DNA of 64,000 nt from Pedococcus aerophilus (GCF_039532215.1 NZ_BAAARN010000001.1:1037029-1101028); one strand, 5' to 3'; counted from the stretch's first letter, positions 48,600-56,348 are shown. Translations and numbers: made by a program. The notes: generated from the sequence alone by a model not told the origin.

Positions 48600-50153
48600 A
48601 TGGCAGACGGCACGAGGTCGACGACGACCGAGCACGCAGGGCTGGGTCCTCAGGTGTTCTTCGGGATGGACGCCAACGGGGTCTGCACGCTCTCCGTGGG
48701 CTCAGGGCTGGCGGCCCTGGGGTTCGCGCCGGGAGAGCTGGTCGGGACCGACCTGCGTGAGCTCTACCGCGAGGACGCGATGAGCATCGAGTCCCTGGAG
48801 CGCGCCCTCGCCGGCGAGCGCCACAGCCACGAACGAGAGTTCGAGGGGCGGCGGCTCGTGCTGCACTTCGAACCGATCCACGACGACGACGGCTCGGTGT
48901 CCGGTGCCATAGGCATGACGATCGACGTGACGGAGCAGCGCCGGGCCGAGGAGGAGGCTCGCGACAGCCGGGCCCGCGCCCTGGACCTGTCCTCCGACCT
49001 GCGCCGCTTCAAGGCCCTCGTCGAGGCGTCCCCGGACTTCATCGCCATCGCCGCCCTCGACGGCACGGTCGAGTACGTCAACCCGGGCGGGCGCCGGCTC
49101 ATCGGGATGTCACGCGAGCACGACGTCAGCACCACCACGATCTCCGACTACCTCACCCCGGAGGGCCTGGAGCTCTCGCTCCAGGTCGAACAGCCGGCCG
49201 TGGTGCGCGACGGCCACTTCGAGGGTGAGACGACCCTCAAGCACCAGGATGGCAGCGCCATCCCCGTGGCCGTCGCGAGCTTCCTCATGTTCGACATCAC
49301 CACCGGCGAGCCCTTCGCCCTGGCCACGGTCCAACGCGACATCAGCGACCGCGTCGCCGCAGACACGGCCATGAGCGCACTCGTCGAGCAGCGCACCGCC
49401 CTGCTCACCCGCCTCGTCGACGCCCAGGACGCCGAGCGCAACCGCATCGCCGCCGACGTCCACGACGACCCCGTGCAGGCCATCGCCGCGGTCGACCTGC
49501 GGATGGGACTGCTGCGACGGCGCCTGCGCGAGCACGCGCCCGACCTGCTGCCCGAACTGGACGGCCTCCAGGAGACGTTGAGCGGAGCGACCGAGCGCCT
49601 GCGGTCACTGCTGTTCGACCTCGAGCCACCCAACCTCGAGGTGCGCGGGCTGGCCGGCGCACTCCAGCGCGCCGTGGAGGAGATCTTCGAGGGCACCGAG
49701 CTGCACGGCAAGGTCGACGGCTCGGCGGAGCCGGCGATGCCCGAGGCGACCCGAGCCGTGGCATACCGCATCGTCAAGGAGGCCTTGGTCAACGCACTCA
49801 AGCACGCCAAGGCGCGGCAGGTCCTTGTCACGGTCGCGGGTGCCGACGGGGGTCTGACGGTCGAGGTGCACGACGACGGCATCGGCCCGGGCCAGGCGCT
49901 CCACGGCTCGGCGCCCGGTCACCGCGGTGTCTCCGGCATGCAGGACCGCGCCACCCTGGCCGGGGGTCGGTGCACGATCGGCGAGAGCCCGCACGGCGGC
50001 ACCCTCGTGTCCCTGTGGCTCCCGGGACCCGGCGCCGCACCGAGCGGTCCTCCCGGCCTGGGCGCAGGGCTCGGCCTGACCCTGGCCGCCAGCCAGAGCA
50101 CCCGGCCCCAGCCGCAGGCCGACGCCGACGACCGCAGCGACGACGACGACTGA
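48600..50153 (+). CDS. Cytosolic PAS-PAS histidine kinase of the HisKA_3 type
   Basis: 517 codons from ATG 48600. There is no membrane helix. PAS 1 spans about 15-110 (G-M-D-A-N-G-V-C-T-L, ending with D-V-T-E-Q-R-R-A-E-E), PAS 2 about 135-250 (F-I-A-I-A-A-L-D-G-T-V-E-Y-V-N, D-I-S-D-R-V-A). The dimerisation helix has E-R-N-R-I-A-A-D-V-H-D-D-P-V-Q-A with the phospho-His at about residue 288, and the ATPase domain has E-A-L-V-N-A-L-K-H-A-K-A and D-D-G-I-G-P-G. The C-terminus is an Asp-rich tail. PAS domains suggest a redox, oxygen or small-ligand signal. HisKA_3 kinases phosphorylate NarL/LuxR regulators such as the one at 47185. Confidence 0.9.
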   Translation: MADGTRSTTTEHAGLGPQVFFGMDANGVCTLSVGSGLAALGFAPGELVGTDLRELYREDAMSIESLERALAGERHSHEREFEGRRLVLHFEPIHDDDGSVSGAIGMTIDVTEQRRAEEEARDSRARALDLSSDLRRFKALVEASPDFIAIAALDGTVEYVNPGGRRLIGMSREHDVSTTTISDYLTPEGLELSLQVEQPAVVRDGHFEGETTLKHQDGSAIPVAVASFLMFDITTGEPFALATVQRDISDRVAADTAMSALVEQRTALLTRLVDAQDAERNRIAADVHDDPVQAIAAVDLRMGLLRRRLREHAPDLLPELDGLQETLSGATERLRSLLFDLEPPNLEVRGLAGALQRAVEEIFEGTELHGKVDGSAEPAMPEATRAVAYRIVKEALVNALKHAKARQVLVTVAGADGGLTVEVHDDGIGPGQALHGSAPGHRGVSGMQDRATLAGGRCTIGESPHGGTLVSLWLPGPGAAPSGPPGLGAGLGLTLAASQSTRPQPQADADDRSDDDD

Positions 50154-50178
50154 GGCTTACTCCCCATACGGTGCCTGC

Positions 50179-50276
50179 GCACTAGGCAGGATCGCGCTGC
50201 GGCACTGGGTGCCGGCCGCCCTTGTGGGAGAAGGTGAAGGTACGTCGACCGGCCCGCGTCCCCTGAGGGCCGGTCG
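50179..50276 (+). other. Diverged first copy of the small repeat unit, ending in a hairpin
   Basis: GCACTAGGCAGGAT at 50179 resembles the start of the two units downstream, but the 21-codon frame is lost. A hairpin CGACCGGCCC (50246-50255)/complement (50267-50276) follows; a second, imperfect GACGTCC...GGACGTC hairpin lies near 50283-50320. It could terminate the kinase message. Confidence 0.45.
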
Positions 50277-50353
50277 GCGCTCGACGTCCCCGGGCCCGCC
50301 CGGGCCTGCCCGGGACGTCACGCCCAGTCACTGGTGTCCATGCACTAGGCAAG

Positions 50354-50419
50354 ATGCGACGCTCGCATCGGGTTTGCCCCTTGTGGGGTGGGCCAGACTG
50401 GTCCTACGAGCTCCGGTGA
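50354..50419 (+). CDS. Possible 21-residue micropeptide in unit 1
   Basis: ATG 50354 to TGA 50419. The peptide reads M-R-R-S-H-R-V, a variable centre (C-P-L-W-G-G), then P-D-W-S-Y-E-L-R. A weak AGG lies 5-7 nt upstream. Its frame, start, stop and both ends are kept in unit 2. The first 24 nt also form an ATGCGA-CGC-TCGCAT palindrome, so conservation could reflect RNA structure instead. Confidence 0.35.
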   Translation: MRRSHRVCPLWGGPDWSYELR

Positions 50420-50453
50420 TCCCCCCGCCTCACCCGCGCACCGGTCTCGTCGT

Positions 50454-50505
50454 GACGAGCACCGTTCGGCCCCTCCCCCCTGCACGGGTCCGATCGGTGC
50501 TCGTC
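50454..50505. terminator. Hairpin of unit 1
   Basis: GACGAGCACCGTTCGG (50454-50469) and CCGATCGGTGCTCGTC (50490-50505) pair over 16 positions with one mismatch, loop 20 nt. Confidence 0.65.
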
Positions 50506-50580
50506 CCATGTCCGGGGCCGTCCGCCCCGGACGCCGCGAGACCCAGCTGTCATGGTGCTGGTGTCGATGCACTAGGCGAA

Positions 50581-50646
50581 ATGCGACGCTCGCATCGGGT
50601 TCGTCCCCAGGCCGATCGGCCAGACTGGTGCTACGAGCTCCGGTGA
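50581..50646 (+). CDS. Possible 21-residue micropeptide in unit 2
   Basis: ATG 50581 to TGA 50646. M-R-R-S-H-R-V, a variable centre (R-P-Q-A-D-R), then P-D-W-C-Y-E-L-R; 15 of 21 residues equal those of unit 1 and no gap is needed. Four of the six changed residues lie in one block. Confidence 0.35.
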   Translation: MRRSHRVRPQADRPDWCYELR

Positions 50647-50678
50647 TCCCCCCACTTCACGTGCGCCGAGCTCGTCGT

Positions 50679-50731
50679 GACGAGCACCGTTCGGCCCCTC
50701 CCCCCCTGCACGGGTCCGATCGGTGCTCGTC
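50679..50731. terminator. Hairpin of unit 2, also downstream of cimA
   Basis: Arms 50679-50694 and 50716-50731 are identical to those in unit 1, with one more C in the loop. It lies 36 bp beyond the cimA stop (minus strand). Confidence 0.7.
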
Positions 50732-50766
50732 CCATGTCCGCGGCCATCCGGCTCCGAGGGACAGGG

Positions 50767-52347
50767 TCAGCGGACGGAGACCCCGGCGCGGACCAGGCCG
50801 TACGTCACGCCCTCCACGAGCGCCTGCCACGATGCCTCGAGGATGTTGCCCGCGACGCCGATGGTCTCCCAGGACGTCGTGCCGTCGGAGGTCTCGATGA
50901 GGACACGGGTGACGGCGTCGGTGCCATGGGCGGCGTCGAGGATGCGGACGCGGAAGTCGATGAGCTCGAGCTTGGCCAGCTCCGGGTAGGCCGGGGTGAG
51001 CGCCTGGCGGAGGGCGTGGTCGAGGGCGTTCACCGGGCCGTTGCCCTCCCCGGTCGCGACGACGCGCTCCCCGCCGGCGACCACCTTGACGGTCGCCTCG
51101 GACAGTGCGGACTCCTCGCCACGTGCGTCCGTGATGACGCGCCACGACTCCACGGCGAAGAAGTCGAGTCCCTTGCCCTCGACCTCACGCCGCAGCAGCA
51201 GCTCGAACGAGGCGTCGGCGGCGTCGAACGTGTAGCCCCGCAACTCGAGGTCCTTGACCTTGGCGAGGACACCGCTGAGCAGCTCGTCGTTGCCCGACAG
51301 GTCGTACCCCAGCTCTCGGCCCTTCAGCTCGATGCTGGCGCGACCGGCCATGTCCGACACCAGCATTCGCATGTCGTTGCCCACGTGCATCGGGTCCGTG
51401 TGCTGGTACAGGTCGGGGTCGATTCGGATGGCGCTGGCGTGCAGGCCGGCCTTGTGCGCGAAGGCGCTGGCCCCGACGTAGGGCTGGCGGCTGTACGGCG
51501 GGACGTTCGTGATCTCGCTGATGGAGTGGGCGATCCGCGTCGCCTCGCGCAGACGACCGGTTTCGAGCAGGGGCAGGCCCTGCTTGATCTGCAGGTTGCT
51601 CACGACGGTGAGCAGGTCGGCGTTGCCGGTGCGCTCGCCGTACCCGTTGATCGTCCCCTGCACGTGCGTGGCGCCTGCGTCCACGGCAGCCATGGAGTTG
51701 GCCACCGCGCAGCCGGTGTCGTTGTGGCAATGGATCCCCACGCGCGCCGACGTGCTGCCCACCGCGTCGGCGACGACGTCGGCGATCTGGTGCGGGAGCA
51801 TCCCGCCGTTGGTGTCGCACAACGCGACGACCTCGGCGCCGGACTCCATCGCCGCCCGGACGACCTCGAGAGCGTAGGCCCGGTCGGCGGCATACCCGTC
51901 GAAGAAGTGCTCCGCGTCGAGGAAGACGCGCCGACCCTCGCCGGCGAGGAAGGAGACGGTGTCGCGCACCATCTCCAGGTTCTCCTCCAGGGTCGTGCGC
52001 AACGCGGTCTCCACGTGGCGGACGTGGGACTTGGCCACGAGCGTGACCACGGGGGCGCCGGAGTCGACGAGGGCGCGGACCAGCGGGTCGGTGGCCGCGC
52101 GACCGCCGGCCCGCCTGGTCGCGCCGAACGCCGCGAGGGTGGCGTTGCGAAGCGTGAGATCGCGCTGGGCGCGGGCGAAGAACTCGGTGTCCTTGGGGTT
52201 CGCCCCCGGCCAGCCGCCCTCGATGAACCCGACCCCGAGCTCGTCGAGGTGTACCGCGATGGCGAGCTTGTCCGACACGGAGAGGTTGAGCCCCTCCTGC
52301 TGCGCTCCGTCGCGCAGGGTGGTGTCGTAGACGTGCAGGTCGCTCAT
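50767..52347 (-). CDS. cimA: Citramalate synthase
   Basis: CimA condenses pyruvate and acetyl-CoA to (R)-citramalate, a threonine-independent route to 2-ketobutyrate and isoleucine. The product has 526 residues from ATG 52347. The DRE-TIM barrel motif is Y-D-T-T-L-R-D-G-A-Q; metal residues are in H-C-H-N-D-T-G and G-T-I-N-G-Y-G-E-R-T-G-N. The C-terminal LeuA-dimer regulatory domain is present (about 410-526). The size and G-Y-G-E-R-T-G-N-A-D separate it from LeuA. Upstream lies a leader frame and attenuator. It works with LeuCD and LeuB, both encoded in this window. Confidence 0.94.
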   Translation of the reverse strand: MSDLHVYDTTLRDGAQQEGLNLSVSDKLAIAVHLDELGVGFIEGGWPGANPKDTEFFARAQRDLTLRNATLAAFGATRRAGGRAATDPLVRALVDSGAPVVTLVAKSHVRHVETALRTTLEENLEMVRDTVSFLAGEGRRVFLDAEHFFDGYAADRAYALEVVRAAMESGAEVVALCDTNGGMLPHQIADVVADAVGSTSARVGIHCHNDTGCAVANSMAAVDAGATHVQGTINGYGERTGNADLLTVVSNLQIKQGLPLLETGRLREATRIAHSISEITNVPPYSRQPYVGASAFAHKAGLHASAIRIDPDLYQHTDPMHVGNDMRMLVSDMAGRASIELKGRELGYDLSGNDELLSGVLAKVKDLELRGYTFDAADASFELLLRREVEGKGLDFFAVESWRVITDARGEESALSEATVKVVAGGERVVATGEGNGPVNALDHALRQALTPAYPELAKLELIDFRVRILDAAHGTDAVTRVLIETSDGTTSWETIGVAGNILEASWQALVEGVTYGLVRAGVSVR

Positions 52348-52467
52348 CGTGGTGGTCCCGTCGGGTCATCGGTGCAGTCGAGTCGTGTGGTGCGTGTGGT
52401 CCTGGTGGTTCATTCTCCCCTGTCGCGCCTCCGGGGCCGGGGATGGTGGCCTGGCGAAGGTCCTGAC

Positions 52468-52524
52468 AAAGCAAAAGACCCCCCGGGTGTGGGAGGTCTG
52501 CGCGACGAGGAGGTCTCGTCGCGC
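52468..52524 (-). promoter_or_regulatory. Attenuator of cimA: terminator and upstream hairpin
   Basis: Read on the minus strand, a perfect 10-bp hairpin GCGCGACGAG...CTCGTCGCGC (52524-52500) begins at the leader stop codon. The terminator AGACCTCCC-ACACCC-GGGGGGTCT (52499-52476) follows, with TTTTGCTTT behind it. The string AGACCTCC occurs both in the loop of the first hairpin and in the 5' arm of the terminator, so the GGGGGGTCT strand has two possible partners. Confidence 0.75.
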
Positions 52525-52568
52525 TAGTCGATAATCACCATGGTGGTCGCCATGTGCCAGGAGGTCAT
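52524..52568 (-). CDS. Leader peptide of cimA with Met-Val-Ile-Ile run
   Basis: 14 codons, MTSWHMATTMVIID, ending TAG at 52524, where the hairpin begins. Ile and Val codons near the end are the expected sensor for charged tRNA. The start is probably leaderless, as CACAGT ends 6 nt before the ATG. Confidence 0.7.
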   Translation of the reverse strand: MTSWHMATTMVIID

Positions 52569-52574
52569 GCGCTT

Positions 52575-52603
52575 ACTGTGGCACGCGCCGTCCGCCGACT
52601 GAA
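52575..52603 (-). promoter_or_regulatory. Promoter of the cimA leader
   Basis: On the minus strand, -35 TTCAGT (52603-52598) and -10 CACAGT (52580-52575), 17-bp spacing. Transcription would start at the leader ATG (52568). Confidence 0.55.
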
Positions 52604-53066
52604 CCCCCGTTCCGGATGATGGTCAAAGCCACTGGACGCCGCACCCCGTGAGGTCTCAGCCGTCCGACCAATTGGTCTGTGCCACAACGGTTCAGACCCT
52701 GTGGGTGACCCCTGACCGTTGTCAGTGGTCGCCGATAGCAACGCCGCCCTGCTCTGCCGCGCCCCACCACACCCTCGTCCACCAACAGCGCTACGCCGGC
52801 CGCGTCGCCCGCGACGACGACAGCGGAGCACAGGCCGGCGCAGTGGGCTGGCCTCATCGGGAGAGGCAGGCCGCGGGTCGAGTGGGACCTGACCATCGGG
52901 TCCTACGACACCGCCCTGGACCAGTGGCGCAGACGAAGGCGACCCCGCTCCATACCCGCTGCAGCCTGAGCGGACGATGGCCGACGCCACCACGAGCGCC
53001 CCGGGGTGAGCCGCGCACGAGACGCCCGCTGACGGCAGGCACAGGGTGGGCAGTGAGGATGTTCCC
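52604..53066. other. 463-bp stretch without a convincing gene
   Basis: Several frames are open by GC bias, but none shows family motifs or a consistent start. An imperfect inverted repeat CAACGGTTCAG / CTGACCGTTG lies at about 52686-52721. In one plus-strand frame around 52880-52970 a short protein-like stretch (V-E-W-D-L-T-I-G-S-Y-D-T-A-L-D-Q-W) appears without start; it may be decayed coding DNA. Confidence 0.4.
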
Positions 53067-53804
53067 GTGCTCCTCCTCACCACTGCCGCCGACGGACAGG
53101 CGACCGACCTCTGGCGCGAGGTGGCGCTGCGCCTGCAGCCCACCGCCGGTGCCATACCGACCTGGCCAGCCGTGGTCGTGGTGCTCGCCGCCGTCCTCGC
53201 CGTGGTGCTCGTCCCGTCGTGGTGGACGCAGGTCAGGGTCGTCGTCACCGTCGTGCACGAGCTGGGCCACGGCCTCGTGGGGACCCTCTTCGGTCGCCGC
53301 TTCACCGGACTCGTCCTGCGCGGGGACATGTCGGGCCACGCGGTGACCGTCGGCCCTGCACGCGGTCTCGGCCGGGTGCTGTGCACCTGGTCCGGCTATC
53401 CCGCCCCCGCGGTCGTCGGAGCCTTCTCGCTGCACGCGGTCGGCGCCGGGTGGGCGCCGCCTGCTCTCGGTGCCACGGCGCTTGTCCTGCTCCTCACCCT
53501 GGTACGGGTTCGGTCCGCCTACACCGCCGCCGTGATGGTGGCCCTCACCGCCGTGACCGGGGCGCTCTGGTGGTGGGCGGCGCCGGCGGTGCAGGGCGGC
53601 GTCCTGCTGGGCACCGGCTCGTTCCTCCTCGTCGGCGCCTGGCGCCACCTCGGAGCGGTCGTTCGCCGGCCCGGCGGCCAGTCCGACCCGGCGGTCCTCG
53701 CCGGGCTGACCCGCCTGCCGCGCTGGCTCTGGAACGCGAGCTTCGTCCTCGTGCTGGCAGCCTCGACGTGGTGGGCGCTGCGCAGCCTGCTGGCGATGGG
53801 TTGA
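53067..53804 (+). CDS. M50-family-like membrane zinc peptidase
   Basis: 245 codons from GTG 53067 (GAGGA 7 nt upstream; GTG 53046 is the alternative). Six or so membrane helices; the zinc motif H-E-L-G-H lies at the end of the helix V-R-V-V-V-T-V-V-H-E-L-G-H-G-L-V-G. Family M50 cleaves membrane substrates. A second metal ligand (N/H-P-D-G type) is not obvious, so it may be an inactive relative. No PDZ domain. Its target is unknown. Confidence 0.7.
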   Translation: MLLLTTAADGQATDLWREVALRLQPTAGAIPTWPAVVVVLAAVLAVVLVPSWWTQVRVVVTVVHELGHGLVGTLFGRRFTGLVLRGDMSGHAVTVGPARGLGRVLCTWSGYPAPAVVGAFSLHAVGAGWAPPALGATALVLLLTLVRVRSAYTAAVMVALTAVTGALWWWAAPAVQGGVLLGTGSFLLVGAWRHLGAVVRRPGGQSDPAVLAGLTRLPRWLWNASFVLVLAASTWWALRSLLAMG

Positions 53805-53824
53805 TCGCCCCGCCCGGACGAGGA

Positions 53825-53855
53825 CGCGCGCCGGGCCACGAGGGCCCGACGCGCG
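53825..53855. terminator. Bidirectional hairpin between the M50-like gene and ilvE
   Basis: CGCGCGCCGGGCC (53825-53837) and GGCCCGACGCGCG (53843-53855) pair with one mismatch around ACGAG. It lies about 22 bp from each convergent stop. Confidence 0.75.
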
Positions 53856-53877
53856 TTCGGTGGAGCTGACCGTTCTC

Positions 53878-54987
53878 TCAGACGAGCCGGGTCAGCCAGC
53901 CGTGGGTGTCCTCGGCGCGGCCGTACTGGATGTCGAGCAGCTTCTCGCGGATGCTCCGGGTGACCGGTCCGTAGTCGACACCGTTGCGGTGGTCGCAGCT
54001 GCCGCCGTCCCACTTGAGCTCGCCGACGGGCGTGATGACCGCTGCGGTGCCGCAGGCGAAGATCTCGGTGATCTCGCCGCTGTCGGCTCCGTCCTTCCAC
54101 TCCTGGATGGGGATCCGCCGCTCCTCGGGCTCGAGCCCCATCTCCTTGGCGAGCGCCAGCACCGACGAGCGGGTGACCCCCTCGAGGATCGAGCCGGTGA
54201 GCTCCGGGGTGATCAGGCGGTTGTCGCGGGTCACGAAGAACAGGTTCATGCCGCCGAGCTCCTCGACGTACGTGTGCGTCGAGGAGTCCAGGAACACCGC
54301 CTGGTCGCAGCCGTTCTCGATGCCCTCGAGCTGGCCCGCGAGACTGGAGGCGTAGTTGCCGCCACACTTGGCCGCACCGGTGCCGCCATCGCCGGCCCGG
54401 GCGTAGTCCATCGAGAGCCACAGTGTCACGGGCTTGATGCCGCCGGTGAAGTAGGCCCCGGCCGGGGACGCGATGACGGAGTACGTCACCTCCGACGCCG
54501 GGCGGACGCCGAGGAAGGCCTCCGACGCATACATGAACGGACGCAGGTAGAGGCTGGCCTCACCACTGGTGCCGGACGGCACCCACGCCTGGTCGACCTC
54601 GACCAGCGCGCGCAAGGAGGCGATGAAGTCCTCCTCCGGCAGTTCCGGAAGCGTCATGCGACGGGCGCTGCGGATCATGCGCTGGGCGTTGGCCTCGGGG
54701 CGGAACGTCCAGATGGAGCCGTCCTCGTGGCGGTAGGCCTTCATGCCCTCGAAGATCTCCTGCGCGTAGTGCAGGACGGCCGCGGACGGCATGAGGGAGA
54801 TCGGCCCGTATGCGGTGACCTTGCCGTCGTGCCATCCCTCCCCCTTCGTCCACGTCAGGGTGAGCATGTGGTCGGTGAAGGTGGTCCCGAAGCCAGGGTT
54901 GGCCAGTACCGCCTCACGCTCCGCGTCCGGCCGCGGATCGGTGCGGCGGGTGACCTCGAAGGTCAGCGGGGCGGTGGTCTGGCTCAT
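53878..54987 (-). CDS. ilvE: Branched-chain amino acid aminotransferase
   Basis: IlvE is the last step for Ile, Val and Leu. The product has 369 residues from ATG 54987, with AGGAGGA upstream. Fold-type IV PLP enzyme of the long (eukaryote-like) class: Q-E-I-F-E-G-M-K-A-Y-R, Y-L-R-P-F-M, the catalytic Lys in A-A-K-C-G-G-N-Y-A, and E-L-G-G-M-N-L-F-F. It follows leuB by 87 bp in the same direction and may be co-transcribed. Confidence 0.96.
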   Translation of the reverse strand: MSQTTAPLTFEVTRRTDPRPDAEREAVLANPGFGTTFTDHMLTLTWTKGEGWHDGKVTAYGPISLMPSAAVLHYAQEIFEGMKAYRHEDGSIWTFRPEANAQRMIRSARRMTLPELPEEDFIASLRALVEVDQAWVPSGTSGEASLYLRPFMYASEAFLGVRPASEVTYSVIASPAGAYFTGGIKPVTLWLSMDYARAGDGGTGAAKCGGNYASSLAGQLEGIENGCDQAVFLDSSTHTYVEELGGMNLFFVTRDNRLITPELTGSILEGVTRSSVLALAKEMGLEPEERRIPIQEWKDGADSGEITEIFACGTAAVITPVGELKWDGGSCDHRNGVDYGPVTRSIREKLLDIQYGRAEDTHGWLTRLV

Positions 54988-55074
54988 GGAGTCCTCCTGC
55001 GTCGTTGCGGATCTCCTGCCGAGGTTACCCGCCGGACTGGCACCCCCGGCAGGAGACTCAGGTGCAGCCGTGAC

Positions 55075-56142
55075 TCAGAGGCGCGAGGCGATCGCGTCGC
55101 CCACCGCGGTGGTGCTGCGTACGCTCGTGCCGCGCTCGGCGAGGTCGGCGGCGACCGCCCGCTCGACCCGCTGCGCCTCCTCGGTCCGACCGAGGTGCTC
55201 GAGCAGCATGGAGACGGACAAGATCGTCGCCGTCGGGTCGGCCTTGGCCTGACCGGCGATGTCGGGGGCCGACCCGTGGACCGGCTCGAACATGCTCGGC
55301 GCGGTGCCCTCGGGGTTGATGTTGCCGCTCGCTGCCAAGCCGATGCCGCCGGCGATGGCGGCCGCGATGTCGGTGATGATGTCGCCGAAGAGGTTGTCGG
55401 TGACGATGACGTCGAACCGGCCCGGGTCGGTCGCCAGGAAGATCGTGGCGGCGTCGACGTGCTGGTAGGCGGTCTCCACGTCGGGGAACTCGGCCCCGAC
55501 CTCCTCGACCGTCCGACGCCACAGGTGACCCGCGTGCGTGAGGACGTTGTGCTTGTGGACGAGGGTCAGGTGCTTGCGCGGACGGGCTGCCGCACGGGCG
55601 AAGGCGTCGCGGACGACGCGTTCCACGCCGAACCGCGTGTTGACGCTCACCTCGGTGGCGATCTCGTGGGGAGTCCCGGTACGCAGCGAGCCACCGTTGC
55701 CGACGTACGGCCCCTCCGTGCCCTCCCGGACGACGACGAAGTCGATGCCGTCGGGGGCGACGCGCTCGACGGCCAGGGGGCTCTGGACACCGGGGTAGAG
55801 CTTGGCGGGTCGCAGGTTCACGTAGTGCTGCAGGGCGAACCGCAGCGGCAGCAGCACACCACGCTCGAGGACGCCGCTCGGGACGGTCGGGTCGCCGATG
55901 GCACCGAGGAGGATGGCGTCGTGGCCGCGCAGCTCCTCGAGGACCGAGTCGGGCAGCGTCTCACCGGTCGCGTGCCACCGACGGGCGCCCAGGTCGTACT
56001 CCGTCGTCGAGAACTTCGGCCCCGAGCCGCCGGTCACCGCATCGACGACCTTGAGGCCCTCCGCGACGACCTCTGGGCCGATGCCGTCTCCGCCGATGAC
56101 GGCGAGGTTGACGGTGTCGGTGCTGGAGGCGTGGGTGGACAT
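55075..56142 (-). CDS. leuB: 3-isopropylmalate dehydrogenase
   Basis: LeuB oxidises 3-isopropylmalate, or methylmalate in the CimA route, to the 2-keto acid. The product has 355 residues from ATG 56142. Motifs: [58 protein letters not shown] ends 7 nt before the ATG with no ribosome binding site, so a leaderless transcript is likely besides any read-through from the leader region. A GTCTCA half-site similar to that at the leuC/IclR palindrome lies at 56183. Confidence 0.97.
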   Translation of the reverse strand: MSTHASSTDTVNLAVIGGDGIGPEVVAEGLKVVDAVTGGSGPKFSTTEYDLGARRWHATGETLPDSVLEELRGHDAILLGAIGDPTVPSGVLERGVLLPLRFALQHYVNLRPAKLYPGVQSPLAVERVAPDGIDFVVVREGTEGPYVGNGGSLRTGTPHEIATEVSVNTRFGVERVVRDAFARAAARPRKHLTLVHKHNVLTHAGHLWRRTVEEVGAEFPDVETAYQHVDAATIFLATDPGRFDVIVTDNLFGDIITDIAAAIAGGIGLAASGNINPEGTAPSMFEPVHGSAPDIAGQAKADPTATILSVSMLLEHLGRTEEAQRVERAVAADLAERGTSVRSTTAVGDAIASRL

Positions 56143-56191
56143 GCCGACCAGCCTAGAAGCGGTCTTGCGATCTGATACCTGCGTCTCACAT

Positions 56192-56229
56192 GACGAACGG
56201 CCCCGGCGGGTCGCCTGGGGCCGTTCGTC
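56192..56229 (-). terminator. Hairpin between the 26-residue frame and leuB
   Basis: 13-bp perfect arms (GACGAACGGCCCC at 56192-56204, complement at 56217-56229), 39 bp after the small-frame stop and 50 bp before leuB. It may be a terminator or an attenuator. Confidence 0.7.
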
Positions 56230-56267
56230 GTGCGGTGCGCTCTCGCGGCACCGCCGTCGGTCTGTGG

Positions 56268-56348
56268 TCAGTCGTCGGAGTGACCCTGCTCGCGCAGGTC
56301 CATCGACTCCTGCAGTGCCTGACGTGCCTTCTGTGCTTCTTCGCTCAT
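56268..56348 (-). CDS. Putative 26-residue acidic small protein upstream of leuB
   Basis: ATG 56348 to TGA 56268; AAGGA lies 9 nt upstream. The sequence starts [16 protein letters not shown] and ends R-E-Q-G-H-S-D-D; it would form an amphipathic helix and use typical high-GC codons only in part (GCA twice for Ala, GAA twice). It lies between the Val/Ile-rich leader frame and a hairpin, in the leuB direction. I recognise no family. Confidence 0.55.
   Translation of the reverse strand: MSEEAQKARQALQESMDLREQGHSDD

Larger units (their letters stand above)
50331..50557 (+). repeat. Repeat unit 1 of the tandem small-unit array
   Basis: The unit starts CTGGTGTCCATGCACTAGG. The conserved 66-nt open frame, the GGTGATCCCCCC stretch, a 16-bp hairpin at 50454-50505 and CCCATGTCC follow in the same order as in the second unit, which starts exactly 227 bp later. 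By eye well over four in five positions agree, with differences concentrated in an 18-nt block inside the frame. Confidence 0.85.
50558..50757 (+). repeat. Repeat unit 2 of the tandem small-unit array
   Basis: This is the second copy, starting CTGGTGTCGATGCACTAGG and ending about 10 bp before the convergent cimA stop at 50767. Same order of elements as unit 1. Its hairpin could also end the cimA transcript. Confidence 0.85.

Noticed and set aside
50154-50766. Riboswitch or T-box
   Set aside because: No gene follows in the same direction, and no known aptamer core is recognisable.
52573-52896. Arg-rich open frame of about 107 codons upstream of cimA
   Set aside because: It overlaps the cimA promoter, has no motif, and shows the composition expected from random high-GC DNA.
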